A stretch of 64,000 nucleotides of DNA, taken from positions 62,001 through 126,000 of the forward strand of contig PHBP01000003.1 in assembly GCA_002842035.1 (NCBI GenBank), read 5' to 3'. Both the position numbers and the translations under genes were made by a program. Shown here piece after piece: positions 29,873-39,011 of this stretch. Position 1 is the first letter of the stretch, and the number at the start of each line of letters is the position of its first letter. The stretch is from Candidatus Cloacimonetes bacterium HGW-Cloacimonetes-2. Its GTDB lineage: Bacteria; Cloacimonadota; Cloacimonadia; Cloacimonadales; Cloacimonadaceae. The notes beneath the pieces were generated by a model. That model saw only the letters and a program-made list of their open reading frames with translations, searched no databases and was not told the DNA's origin.

Positions 29873-31054
29873 TTGGAAGAGATACGTATTGAGCATTTAA
29901 CCAAGGACTTTGGCGGATTCACCGCTGTTGACGACGTAAGCCTCGTGATCAAACCGGGCGAGCTCTACTCGTTTTTAGGACCCTCAGGTTGCGGTAAGAC
30001 CACTCTGCTCAGGATGATAGCCGGCTTTGAAATCCCGCGGGAAGGACGCATCATAGTCGGAGATCAGGATATCACTCAGCTCCCGCCCTACCAGAGACAG
30101 GTCAATACCATCTTCCAAAACTACTCTTTGTTTCCGCATATGACTCTCTTTGATAACGTAGCTTTTGGCCTCAGAATCAAGAAGATAGCCAAGGCACAGA
30201 TCAAAGAGAAAGTCCGCGATATGCTGGCTTTGGTCAAGATGAGCGACCAGGCGGACAAGTATCCGGATCAGATCAGCGGGGGTCAAAAGCAACGTATAGC
30301 AATTGCCAGAGCCCTGATTAATGAGCCCAAAGTGCTGCTCCTGGACGAACCTCTCGCCGCCCTCGATCTCAAGCTCCGCCAGCATATGCTGATTGAGCTG
30401 ATGAACATCCACGATGCTGTCGGCATAACCTTCATCTATGTAACGCACGACCAGAGCGAAGCGATGAGTATCAGCGACCGCATGGCGGTGATGAGCAAAG
30501 GCAAGATCATCCAGCAAGGCCCACCTGATGACATCTACGAGCGTCCTGCCTCGATCTTTTCTGCGTTCTTTATCGGCGAGACCAATCTAATCACCGGTGA
30601 GGTGACCGGCATCGAGGACGAGTATGTGCAGATCAGCTGCCCCAAAGGCAATGGTGAGTTTGTCGAGATCGATTCCACCTTCCATTTCACCCCCAATATT
30701 GGCCAAAAGCTTACACTCTCCCTACGTCCCGAAAAGATCGCCATTTCCCGCTACAAACCGCGGCAGCAAGATGATTTTAACACTCTCAAAGGCGTCATTG
30801 AAGACATCCTCTATCTCGGCACCCACACCCAATATATAGTACGCGTGGGTGAGCTCAAATTCCGCGTCTTCAGCCAGCACAAACGCGTCTATTTCGATGA
30901 GAAAGCCCTCGACTGGGAAGAGCCGGTCTGGCTATTTTGGCACGACACGGATACCTGGCTGATCGATGAAGTTACCGAGGATGCCACAGACGATTCCGGA
31001 ATCAGCCCTGAGAGTGCCCCCTATCACCGCACTTCCAAACGCTCGATGATCTAA
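29873..31054 (+). CDS. potA: Spermidine/putrescine ABC transporter ATPase PotA
   Basis: 393 residues, starting at TTG with AGGAG ten bases upstream inside the end of the M14 gene. Walker A GPSGCGKTT near 39, Q-loop, signature ISGGQKQR, Walker B VLLLDEPLAALD and H-loop YVTHDQSEA are intact. The C-terminal third is a TOBE-type regulatory domain starting around INLITGEV-like sequence (about 235). With potB and potC it forms a type I importer for polyamines. No substrate-binding protein PotD is encoded next to it. Confidence 0.95.
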   Translation: MEEIRIEHLTKDFGGFTAVDDVSLVIKPGELYSFLGPSGCGKTTLLRMIAGFEIPREGRIIVGDQDITQLPPYQRQVNTIFQNYSLFPHMTLFDNVAFGLRIKKIAKAQIKEKVRDMLALVKMSDQADKYPDQISGGQKQRIAIARALINEPKVLLLDEPLAALDLKLRQHMLIELMNIHDAVGITFIYVTHDQSEAMSISDRMAVMSKGKIIQQGPPDDIYERPASIFSAFFIGETNLITGEVTGIEDEYVQISCPKGNGEFVEIDSTFHFTPNIGQKLTLSLRPEKIAISRYKPRQQDDFNTLKGVIEDILYLGTHTQYIVRVGELKFRVFSQHKRVYFDEKALDWEEPVWLFWHDTDTWLIDEVTEDATDDSGISPESAPYHRTSKRSMI

Positions 31055-31058
31055 AGCA

Positions 31059-31958
31059 ATGAAGCATTACGTCTATATACAGAACCCCCTGGAAGTAGCG
31101 GAACGCAAGCGTAAGAACCTGCAAAGCTGGATCTTGACTGCTCCTGCGATGATCTGGCTGCTCCTCTTTTTCCTGATTCCTTACCTTATTGTAATTATCT
31201 ACAGCTTTCTGACCCCAGATATCTACGACATCAAGTTTGAGTTTTCACTCGATGCTTACCGTCAAGTCTTCAGCGGTGCTTATCTGCAACCCTTTTTGAT
31301 TTCATTCCGAATGGCGTTTATCACCACAATAGCTTGCCTGATATTGGGTTACCCAGTCGCCTACTTCATTGCCAGAGCCAAGGAGAAGACCCGCAACACT
31401 CTCCTCGTATTCATCATAATTCCTTTTTGGACAAACCTCATCATTCGCATCTTTTCCTGGCGTATCTTCCTGGCATACAATGGAGTACTCAATGATATCC
31501 TGATGAATCTGCACCTGATTCAGCAACCGCTGGAGATTATGCGCACTGATCTGGCGGTAGCACTGGTAATGGTTTACGTCTATTTGCCCTATATGATCCT
31601 GCCACTTTACAGCGTGATCGAAAAGATCGATTTCACTCTGCTAAATGCTGCGATGGATCTGGGCGCAAATGAGATCAAAGCCTTTTTCAAGGTCACCCTA
31701 CCGCTCTCGATCTCAGGCATCTTTGCAGGCGGCATCCTGGTCTTCATCCCTGCTCTGGGTGCTTACCTGATCACCCAACTCGTGGGTAACCAGAAATCAC
31801 TTTACATAGGTCAGGTTATCACCTATAAAATAAAGAACATACCTCGCAACTGGCCAATGGCTTCGGCGCTATCTCTGGTCTTGCTAATGATCGTCACAAT
31901 CCTGCTGGTAGCCAGCTATCTGATCTTTATGCACCGCAGAAGGAGGAAGGTCGCGTGA
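31059..31958 (+). CDS. potB: Polyamine ABC transporter permease PotB
   Basis: 299-residue inner-membrane permease with about six hydrophobic segments. The first follows SWILTAPAMIWLLLFFLIPYLIVIIYSF, with the substrate-pathway loop between segments 1 and 2. The EAA coupling loop reads AAMDLGANEIKAFFKVTLPLS near residue 200. Typical PotB/PotH length and order. Its stop overlaps the potC start (GTGA). Confidence 0.94.
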   Translation: MKHYVYIQNPLEVAERKRKNLQSWILTAPAMIWLLLFFLIPYLIVIIYSFLTPDIYDIKFEFSLDAYRQVFSGAYLQPFLISFRMAFITTIACLILGYPVAYFIARAKEKTRNTLLVFIIIPFWTNLIIRIFSWRIFLAYNGVLNDILMNLHLIQQPLEIMRTDLAVALVMVYVYLPYMILPLYSVIEKIDFTLLNAAMDLGANEIKAFFKVTLPLSISGIFAGGILVFIPALGAYLITQLVGNQKSLYIGQVITYKIKNIPRNWPMASALSLVLLMIVTILLVASYLIFMHRRRRKVA

Positions 31959-32749
31959 GACTAAACCGCACCAAACTCTTTAAATCTATGAATCTCAGTA
32001 TCTTCACCCTGGTGATGATCTTCCTCTATATCCCGATCCTGATTTTGGTGATTTTCAGTTTCAACGATGCCAAAATCATCGTGGGATGGCGTGGTTTTAC
32101 CCTCAAATACTACACTCTGCTTTTCCAGAATGATGCGATAAAATCGGCTTTTTGGAATACTATGCTGATCGCCAGCCTCTCGACTCTGATCTCCACTGTG
32201 CTGGGCATCCTGGCAGCTTTGGGGTTGGAGAACAAACGCTTTAGCGGTCGCAAGGGTCTGCTTGCCTTGATCTATACTCCCTTGGTGATTCCGGACATCC
32301 TGATGGGTGTGTCGCTGGCGCTGCTCTTCAATTTCACCCGTTTCAATACCGGAATGCTCACCGTATTGATTGCGCATATTACTTTCTGCCTGTCATATAC
32401 GGTGATTGTGATCCAGTCACGGTTGGAAGGTTTTGATTACTCTCTGGTGGAGGCAGCGATGGATCTGGGAGCGAAACCTTCAGCGATCTTTTGGCGGATC
32501 AAATTCCCGCTGATGATGCCCGGTATCATTGCTGCAGGGCTATTGGCTTTTACATTGTCCATCGATGATTTCATCATCACTTTCTTCACATCCGGCCGCG
32601 GTTTTGACACCCTGCCGATCTATGTCGAAGGCACCATCCGTCGCGGCACGATCACCACGATCAATTCATTATCGACCCTGATGATCGGTTTTACCCTGCT
32701 TTTAGCAGTCAGTACCGGCCGTATCCGCAAGAATCTCTTTAATCTCTAA
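31955..32749 (+). CDS. potC: Polyamine ABC transporter permease PotC
   Basis: 264-residue permease starting at GTG with AGGAGG upstream, overlapping potB by four bases. It contains about six membrane segments and the EAA loop EAAMDLGAKPSAIFWRIKFP near 165. SIDDFIITFFTSGRGFDTLP is the PotC/PotI family pattern. The operon ends here or with the small gene downstream; potD would be expected and is absent. Confidence 0.94.
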   Translation: MRLNRTKLFKSMNLSIFTLVMIFLYIPILILVIFSFNDAKIIVGWRGFTLKYYTLLFQNDAIKSAFWNTMLIASLSTLISTVLGILAALGLENKRFSGRKGLLALIYTPLVIPDILMGVSLALLFNFTRFNTGMLTVLIAHITFCLSYTVIVIQSRLEGFDYSLVEAAMDLGAKPSAIFWRIKFPLMMPGIIAAGLLAFTLSIDDFIITFFTSGRGFDTLPIYVEGTIRRGTITTINSLSTLMIGFTLLLAVSTGRIRKNLFNL

Positions 32750-32804
32750 AGAATTTGCTGGACAAAGAATAGCAGGAATCCAATATAGAAAACAGGAGGT
32801 AAGT

Positions 32805-33047
32805 ATGACTTACAAAGTTGTTCTGATCAAGATCGACCATCGCAGCACAGAAGCTGCCAAGGTGCAGGGAATCCTCACCGATCACGGCTGCAGCATCAAG
32901 GTCCGCCTGGGCTTGCACGAAGTTTCCAAAGAATTCTGCGCAAACGACGGCCTGGTCGTCCTGGAAGTTGAAGGCGCAGACATCCCCCAAATGATCGATA
33001 AACTCAATGCCATCGATTACGTACAGGCTAAGCTGATCGAGATGTAA
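32805..33047 (+). CDS. Small ACT-like protein (TM1266/iron-hydrogenase regulator-like), 80 aa
   Basis: 80 residues with a strong AGGAGG site. The pattern (VVLIKIDHRSTEAAKVQGIL at the start, a central GCSIKVRLGL strand, and a final DYVQAKLIEM strand) fits the ferredoxin-like ACT/NikR-C fold of TM1266-type proteins, often annotated as putative iron-only hydrogenase regulators. No hydrogenase gene lies in the window. A terminator follows directly, so it may be the last gene of the potABC unit or a single gene. The ligand is unknown. Confidence 0.75.
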   Translation: MTYKVVLIKIDHRSTEAAKVQGILTDHGCSIKVRLGLHEVSKEFCANDGLVVLEVEGADIPQMIDKLNAIDYVQAKLIEM

Positions 33048-33069
33048 TCCACACCCTTTTTCGAGCTAC

Positions 33070-33101
33070 GAAACCGCCTATGTTGGGCGGTTTCTTTTTT
33101 T
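33070..33101 (+). terminator. Strong intrinsic terminator
   Basis: GAAACCGCC (33070-33078) pairs with GGCGGTTTC (33086-33094), followed by seven T residues. It closes the potABC/ACT-like transcript. Confidence 0.95.
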
Positions 33102-33126
33102 CATTCAGGGTTAAGCTATTGCGCTC

Positions 33127-33176
33127 CCTTTGATAGGATGCTTGAATCCTGCTTCTATCCTGCTTGAATCCTGCAT
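33127..33176 (-). repeat. Dispersed intergenic repeat, copy 4 of 6
   Basis: The element reads CCTTTGATAGGATGCTTG followed by three complementary 11-bp units (ATCCTGCTTG/C pattern) and CTGCAT. It matches the reverse complement of copy 1 with only a few changes. It lies upstream of the next secreted-protein gene, after the terminator. Confidence 0.9.
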
Positions 33177-33318
33177 CGCGAAGCATCATACGACTGACCT
33201 GTAATCATTTAGCATTGTTTCATCCAAGAGGAGCGGATAAGTGATATGGCAGCAGTTTATTAGGACTGCGGAACAATTGTTGCATAGAAATTGATAAGAG
33301 GCAAAACTGGAGGTTGAT

Positions 33319-34896
33319 ATGAGAAGTAATATGCTTTTCAGAGTGGTTCTGATGCTCATAGTTGCTGTCAGCATCGGCTGTTTGGCAGCGCAAGGCGTGA
33401 TGAACATCCAGAGCGTGGGTAATGCTGTGATTCCTTATGAATACATTCTGAGCAGTATTCACGGGGATGAGCTGTGGCTATACAACTATGAAATCACGGG
33501 GCAGACCTACAAGATCAAGCGTGGTGTCGTCAATACCGAGTGTCTTGTAAGCCCTCTGCAAGAGATCTTTAGCATCACAATCGACGCGGATAATGGGGCC
33601 CTGTCTGATGCTCCGGTCTATTTTTGCGAGAAGGGCGATAGGCTTTACTCCGCGATCAAGACTCCCCAGTGGCTTTATATCTATGAAACTATTGGAGATA
33701 CGACTACTCAGCATAGCTTCAATATCTCCGGTCTCTACTTTTCTGATACATACAATCCGCTCAACCCAAATGATTTCTACATCACGGATGATGGAATTGT
33801 TTACATCAGTTATTACACCTATCCGACAATCGGTAATGGTATCTATTACATAGATTTAGCAGACGATACTATGCTCAGCTTGTATCAAGGTACAGGCTAT
33901 GGCAATCACTGGATTGCTTCATTTGGAGAAGACTATTTCCTCTTTTACAACAACACCGGTGATACCGGGCAAGATCTCCTGGTGCAGGGCGATCAGGTGA
34001 TTCAGAGCTTTCCCGGCTCCTGGATTATGCATACCTGGTCTTACTCAAACATCAAAAAGCTCTGTGGTAACTATTTTCAGACTGTCGTCAGTGCCATCGT
34101 GGGAGATTATTACCAGTCATATCTGGTTTGGCTGGAGGATAACAATCTCCAGCGCATCGGCTTAGGTGGTGCTGAATATCCTTACTATCCGCTGAGTTAT
34201 AGCAGTATCATCACGCACAGTGACAGTACTTTTACCGCCATTGAGTCAGATTGGGCACAAGCGAGTATCAGACACAAGAAGCTGGTGAATGGGCAGCTTA
34301 GCAATATCGAGTCCTTCCCCGATCTCAGCCTCATTGCCGGGCCTTGGTTGCTCAAGAGGCTGGATGCTCAATACGATCTGGTTCACTCGATGAACGGCTC
34401 CGGGATCAGTAAATTCACGCTGGTGGATTATCCCAGGCAGCAAGTGCGAGACTATAATTTTGAGATTCTTCCCGGTAATACTGCTTTCTGGCCGGCTAAA
34501 ATGGACTGCTCAAGCAGGTATATCTATATCCATAACAGGACTTTCTGGACAGGCGGGTGGAAGGTGTATCTGCTTAAATTGCAGATGAGTACAGATGCAG
34601 ATGAGGAATTGATTCCACAGGCTATGCCGGAGATTGCCGTCTATCCCAATCCCTTCCGGGAAAGCTGCCGGATCAGCCTGAAGAATGCTTCTACCGGGGA
34701 GCTTGGGCTGGGGATTTATAACCTGAGAGGGCAGTGTGTGAGACAGATCTCCACGCGAATTAGCGAGCCGGTTGAATGGACTTACCATTGGGATGGCAAG
34801 GATATGCGTGGTAATACTTTAGCCAAAGGTATCTACTTTGTCAGGATAGAAACAGAAGGTGGAGTTATCAGCAGAAAGCTGCTGCATCTGGATTAG
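33319..34896 (+). CDS. Secreted protein with propeller-like body and C-terminal sorting domain
   Basis: 525 residues with a good GGAGG site and a signal peptide (about 1-24). The body (about 30-430) has repeated strand patterns rich in Y, W and D without a recognised enzyme motif; a beta-propeller is plausible. The C-terminal 85 residues are a clear type A sorting/FlgD-like domain (IAVYPNPFRES near 440, IYNLRGQ, WDGKDMRGN, KGIYFVRI). Function is unknown. Its stop codon directly abuts the stop of the convergent glycosyltransferase gene. Confidence 0.85.
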   Translation: MRSNMLFRVVLMLIVAVSIGCLAAQGVMNIQSVGNAVIPYEYILSSIHGDELWLYNYEITGQTYKIKRGVVNTECLVSPLQEIFSITIDADNGALSDAPVYFCEKGDRLYSAIKTPQWLYIYETIGDTTTQHSFNISGLYFSDTYNPLNPNDFYITDDGIVYISYYTYPTIGNGIYYIDLADDTMLSLYQGTGYGNHWIASFGEDYFLFYNNTGDTGQDLLVQGDQVIQSFPGSWIMHTWSYSNIKKLCGNYFQTVVSAIVGDYYQSYLVWLEDNNLQRIGLGGAEYPYYPLSYSSIITHSDSTFTAIESDWAQASIRHKKLVNGQLSNIESFPDLSLIAGPWLLKRLDAQYDLVHSMNGSGISKFTLVDYPRQQVRDYNFEILPGNTAFWPAKMDCSSRYIYIHNRTFWTGGWKVYLLKLQMSTDADEELIPQAMPEIAVYPNPFRESCRISLKNASTGELGLGIYNLRGQCVRQISTRISEPVEWTYHWDGKDMRGNTLAKGIYFVRIETEGGVISRKLLHLD

Positions 34897-35976
34897 TTAC
34901 TTCCACTCGTATTTGCCGAGGCTACCGCGGATGGCGTAATAGACGAATTGCAGGGGAAAAATGAGGATCTGAACGGGGTAGAGGACGAGCAGACAGAGGC
35001 GCTTTGCTTTGGCGAGGATCAGCGCGCTCAAAGCGAGCTCAAGAGCTGTCTTTAATAGTATCCAGCCCAGGGGAAGCTCTTTGAAGTGAGTGAAAAGCAT
35101 TATATAAAAGACTATGAAATATACAAATATGAAAGCTGCCAGGGCTTTGAGCCGGAATGGGAAGTAGCGGAATTTGGAGGCGCGGCGGATATTGGTCTGA
35201 TGATGTTGGACTTTATCGATGCCATCGTAGGAAGTAACTTGGGCTGCAGGATCGGCACAAAAGGAGGCTTTGCGGATAAAAGGCATCATCTTCATCAGGA
35301 GTAGATCGTCATCACCACTCCTGATCTGTCCAATCCCTTCAAAGCCATCGCTTTGCAGGAAGGCGCTCTTCCGATAAGCCATATTGCAGGCACTGCTGGT
35401 GATCGGCTTGCGAAAGTAGAGTCCTGCGGCTGCCAGGGCATAGTAAATACTGCGTTCAAAGTTCTTGAGCCGCATCAGACCGGAGCCTGTTTTGCGCCTC
35501 ATTACTGAGTATGACAGGAGGTAGTCGGTCTCCTCCGTAAAACGGCTGTTGATAGCGCTTAGCCAGGTAGGGGGGACTTCGCAATCAGCATCTGTAAAGA
35601 CGAGGATATCGTTCCGGGAGTGCATTATGCCGTAGTGAATAGCTGCTTTTTTTCCGGTTAGTCCGGGCAATTCGCCGGTAAAATCGAGGAAACGTAGCTG
35701 AGGCATATCTTTATATTGTTCAACGATTTGCTTGGTATCGTCTGTGGAGTGGTCGCTGACCAGGATGATCTCGAAAAGTTCATTGGGATAATCGAGTCCA
35801 TTGAGCGACTCCAGCAATCTGGGCAGATTGGCAGCTTCGTTGCGGGCGGCGATGATGATGCTGATTGGGTTTTGGCGTGATTGTCTTTTGTCTTTGGCAA
35901 GCAACAGCGCGGCGATCACGGAGCTCAGGAACAGGGTATAAATAGCTGTTCCGGCGGCAAATAGACTGATAAGCAT
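34897..35976 (-). CDS. Membrane-bound family 2 glycosyltransferase
   Basis: 359 residues: one N-terminal membrane segment (about 3-25), a GT-A catalytic domain, then three hydrophobic segments (about 275-350). ISIIIAARNEAANLPRLLESL opens the GT2 fold, DHSTDD and FTDADCEVP (DxD-type) bind nucleotide sugar and metal, and SGDDDLLLMKM supplies the catalytic region. QTNIRRASKFRY replaces the processive QxxRW motif, so transfer of single sugars to a lipid or glycan is more likely. The gene begins seven bases after dnaX and is probably co-transcribed with it. Acceptor unknown. Confidence 0.88.
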   Translation of the reverse strand: MLISLFAAGTAIYTLFLSSVIAALLLAKDKRQSRQNPISIIIAARNEAANLPRLLESLNGLDYPNELFEIILVSDHSTDDTKQIVEQYKDMPQLRFLDFTGELPGLTGKKAAIHYGIMHSRNDILVFTDADCEVPPTWLSAINSRFTEETDYLLSYSVMRRKTGSGLMRLKNFERSIYYALAAAGLYFRKPITSSACNMAYRKSAFLQSDGFEGIGQIRSGDDDLLLMKMMPFIRKASFCADPAAQVTSYDGIDKVQHHQTNIRRASKFRYFPFRLKALAAFIFVYFIVFYIMLFTHFKELPLGWILLKTALELALSALILAKAKRLCLLVLYPVQILIFPLQFVYYAIRGSLGKYEWK

Positions 35977-35983
35977 CTTTAGC

Positions 35984-37609
35984 TTATCCGGAGATCAGCT
36001 TCGAATCAGTAATCCTGATGTAATCAGCTATCTCGGGATTCTCCTTCTTCAGATCGTCCAGAGTGGTGCGCTTGATTTCAACAGTCTTTGGAGCTTCTGC
36101 TTCAGATTTCTGCAGATGGAGGATGCTCTTGCCGTTGAAGATATCACTAAGGTGGGTCTCGATCAGTTCTTTGTTCTTCTCTATGCTGGCAAGGAAGGTG
36201 GAGCCTTCGACCAGAAGGGTGATACGGTTTGCTTTTACCTCTACCACTTGAGCTTTACTAAGGCTGACAGCGGTGGTGCTGCTGGATTTGCGCACCCGGG
36301 CGATCAGGCGTTGCCAGTTATCTGTCAGACTTTCCAGAGTCAGATCAAGCTTTTCAAGTACTGCCTCGTGTTGCGGGCTGGGTGCTGAAGGGGCAGGAGC
36401 AGTATGATGGATGGGATTACTTTGCTGTGCTGCAGTCCGGGGCTCAGGCCTGGCTTGCGGGGAAGAGGGTAGAGGGCTCTGTCCGCGGAGTTTGTCCAGA
36501 TTGGCGAGGATTTGGGAGAGATCCTGCATCTCGTCCATCTGGCTTAGCTTTACCATAACGACTTCCAGGATAAGCTGTGGGTTTGAACTGGTGCGAATAT
36601 CGGCCCGCGTCTGGATCAGACTGCTTATGATGTAGAGCAATTCATTCAGGCTAAAGCTATTGGCTATTTCATCGTAGATGCCGTATTCTTCGGGATTGAT
36701 CTCCCCGGGGGCTATGCCGTTCTTACGCAGGATGCTTATCCTGAGGAATTCCAGGAGGTTGTTTAGCATCTCTTGTAGCTCTGTGCCTTGTTCAAAGATC
36801 AGATGTAGCTCGTCGATGATGGCTTTTGTCTCACCTGTTCGGATATTGCGCAGTATTTTGTAAAAGACCTGGGATGGCAGGATGCCAAAGATATTGCGGA
36901 CTTGGTCTATGTTTACCTGGTTTACGCAGTAGGAGAGCACCTGGTCCATCAGTGATAGAGCGTCACGGAGTCCTCCGTCGGCTTTGCGGGCTATCAGGTA
37001 GATGGATTCGCTGTCGATCTCTACCTGTTCTTCTTCGGCAAGAGCTTTGACACGTTTTACTATGGAATCCACAGGGATGCGCTTAAAGTCGTAGCGCTGG
37101 CATCTGGAGATGATAGTGGGCAGTACCTTGTGAGGCTCTGTAGTAGCAAAGATAAAGACAACGTTCTCCGGAGGTTCCTCGAGGGTCTTGAGCAGTGCGT
37201 TGAAAGCGCTCTTGGAGAGCATATGAACTTCATCTATTATATATATCTTGTACTTGGAGTGAGCGGGTGCATACATCAGCTCTTCTTGTAGATCGCGGAT
37301 GTCGTCCACACCGTTGTTTGAAGCACCGTCAATCTCTATCACATCAGTAGAAGTGCTGGCAGTGATCTCCAGGCAGTTTGAACACTTGTTGCAGGGAGTA
37401 GTAGTGGGACCTTCCACGCAGTTCAGACTTTTGGCAAAGATACGAGCAAGAGACGTCTTGCCTACACCGCGGGGACCATTGAAGAGGTAGGCGTGGTGGA
37501 TGCGGTTGCTCTTGATAGCATTCTGCAGGATGTCTGTGATATGCTCCTGGGCATAGACCTCGCTAAAGGTCTGAGGACGGTACTTTCTGGCTAAGACAAC
37601 GTAACTCAT
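35984..37609 (-). CDS. dnaX: DNA polymerase III subunit gamma/tau
   Basis: 541-residue clamp-loader ATPase. YVVLARKYRPQTFSEVYAQEH starts the family, GPRGVGKTSLARIFAK is Walker A, the zinc module uses CVEG...CNKCSNC, IDEVHMLSKSAFNALLKTLEEPP is Walker B plus the SRC-adjacent region, and ISRCQRYDF is the SRC motif. A Pro/Ala/Ser-rich linker at about 370-410 leads to a short tau-like C-terminal domain. Start supported by GGAG. I see no A-run that would suggest the programmed frameshift of E. coli dnaX. Confidence 0.97.
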   Translation of the reverse strand: MSYVVLARKYRPQTFSEVYAQEHITDILQNAIKSNRIHHAYLFNGPRGVGKTSLARIFAKSLNCVEGPTTTPCNKCSNCLEITASTSTDVIEIDGASNNGVDDIRDLQEELMYAPAHSKYKIYIIDEVHMLSKSAFNALLKTLEEPPENVVFIFATTEPHKVLPTIISRCQRYDFKRIPVDSIVKRVKALAEEEQVEIDSESIYLIARKADGGLRDALSLMDQVLSYCVNQVNIDQVRNIFGILPSQVFYKILRNIRTGETKAIIDELHLIFEQGTELQEMLNNLLEFLRISILRKNGIAPGEINPEEYGIYDEIANSFSLNELLYIISSLIQTRADIRTSSNPQLILEVVMVKLSQMDEMQDLSQILANLDKLRGQSPLPSSPQARPEPRTAAQQSNPIHHTAPAPSAPSPQHEAVLEKLDLTLESLTDNWQRLIARVRKSSSTTAVSLSKAQVVEVKANRITLLVEGSTFLASIEKNKELIETHLSDIFNGKSILHLQKSEAEAPKTVEIKRTTLDDLKKENPEIADYIRITDSKLISG

Positions 37610-37726
37610 ATTAACTCCTCTCTCATTTTTTTAGGCTGGGGATTTTGTGCAAGCATTTTCTTCTGGACAGAAATCCAGCCCTCAGATAAACAAGGGAACA
37701 TAGTTTTATATCAGTAAGGAGAAGAG

Positions 37727-38950
37727 ATGAAACTCGAAGGAAAAGTAGTCGTAGCTCAAGGTGGAGGACCCACAGCAGTCATCAATCAATCCTTGGTGGG
37801 AGTGGCTCTGGAATCCCGCAAGTTCTCTCAGGTTACACGTGTCTATGGAGCTCTTCACGGAGTTCAGGGCATTATCAATGAGGACTTTGTAGATCTCACA
37901 CAGGAAACTACTCACAATCTGGAGCAAGTAGCTGATACTCCTTCTTCGGCTCTGCTTTCTACCAGAGACAAACCGGATGAGGCTTATTGCAGGGAGATCT
38001 TTAAGGTACTCAAAGCTCACGATGTACGCTACTTCTTTTACATAGGCGGAAACGACTCTGCCGATACGGTTCGTATAGTAAACGAGCAAGCCCAGATGGC
38101 TGATTACGAATTCAGAGCAATTCACATCCCCAAGACTATAGACAACGATCTGGTTCGCAATGACCATACTCCAGGATATGGATCTGCTGCTCGGTTTGTA
38201 GCGTCTGCTTTCACAGGAGTCAATCTGGATAACCGAGCCCTTCCCGGTGTCTATATCGGTGTAGTGATGGGCAGGCATGCAGGTTTCCTGACTGCAGCGG
38301 CATCGCTGGCACAGAAGTACCCCGACGACGGCCCTCACCTGATCTATCTTCCTGAAAGACCTTTCCACAGAGATAAGTTTCTCAAGGATGTTCACGAGGT
38401 TTACAACCGGGTTGGACGCTGTGTTATAGCAGTATCAGAGGGCATTGTGGATGAGCACGGTGTGCCTATGATGACCAAGCTTGCGAGTAACGTTGAGACT
38501 GATGCCCATGGCAACGTTCAGCTTTCCGGCACAGGTATGCTGGGTGATCTGCTCTCTGATCTGATCAAGGACAAGCTCAATATCAAGCGTGTGCGCAGCG
38601 ACACCTTCGGTTACCTGCAGCGTTCTTTCATAGGCTGCGTATCTGACGTGGATCAGCGCGAAGCACGCGAAGTCGGCGAAAGAGCTGCTCATTATGCCAT
38701 CTGGTACAATCTGGACGGCTCAATCTCAATCCAGCGCTCCGGCTTTTACTCGGTTAATTACCAGCTCGAGAAGCTGGAGGATATTGCCCGCAAGACCCGC
38801 CATATGCCTGCAGAGTACATTAATTCCGAAGGCAACGGTGTCACAGATGAGTTCAAGTATTATCTCAGACCCCTGATTGGATCAGGCTTCCCGGTTGCTC
38901 ACAGGCTGAGAGCGCCCAGAGTTGGCAAATTGCTGGATGGAAACACTTGA
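37727..38950 (+). CDS. pfp: PPi-dependent 6-phosphofructokinase
   Basis: 407-residue glycolytic/gluconeogenic enzyme interconverting fructose 6-phosphate and fructose 1,6-bisphosphate. AQGGGPTAVINQSLVG at the start, IGGNDSADT near 107 (where ATP enzymes have GGDGS) and PKTIDNDL (K in place of the ATP-type G) point to pyrophosphate as phosphoryl donor. MGRHAGFLTAAASLA follows. AAGGAG precedes the ATG. PPi use would save ATP in a fermenter. Its dependence on PPi is inferred from these residues. Confidence 0.93.
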   Translation: MKLEGKVVVAQGGGPTAVINQSLVGVALESRKFSQVTRVYGALHGVQGIINEDFVDLTQETTHNLEQVADTPSSALLSTRDKPDEAYCREIFKVLKAHDVRYFFYIGGNDSADTVRIVNEQAQMADYEFRAIHIPKTIDNDLVRNDHTPGYGSAARFVASAFTGVNLDNRALPGVYIGVVMGRHAGFLTAAASLAQKYPDDGPHLIYLPERPFHRDKFLKDVHEVYNRVGRCVIAVSEGIVDEHGVPMMTKLASNVETDAHGNVQLSGTGMLGDLLSDLIKDKLNIKRVRSDTFGYLQRSFIGCVSDVDQREAREVGERAAHYAIWYNLDGSISIQRSGFYSVNYQLEKLEDIARKTRHMPAEYINSEGNGVTDEFKYYLRPLIGSGFPVAHRLRAPRVGKLLDGNT

Positions 38951-39011
38951 CAAGTTAGTGACATTCTTTAAACAGGCTCTATATTAAAAAATACACACAT
39001 GGAGGATCGAA

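Noticed and set aside
37706-38395. Minus-strand open frame of 229 codons
   Set aside because: Antisense of the phosphofructokinase gene, and no start signal.
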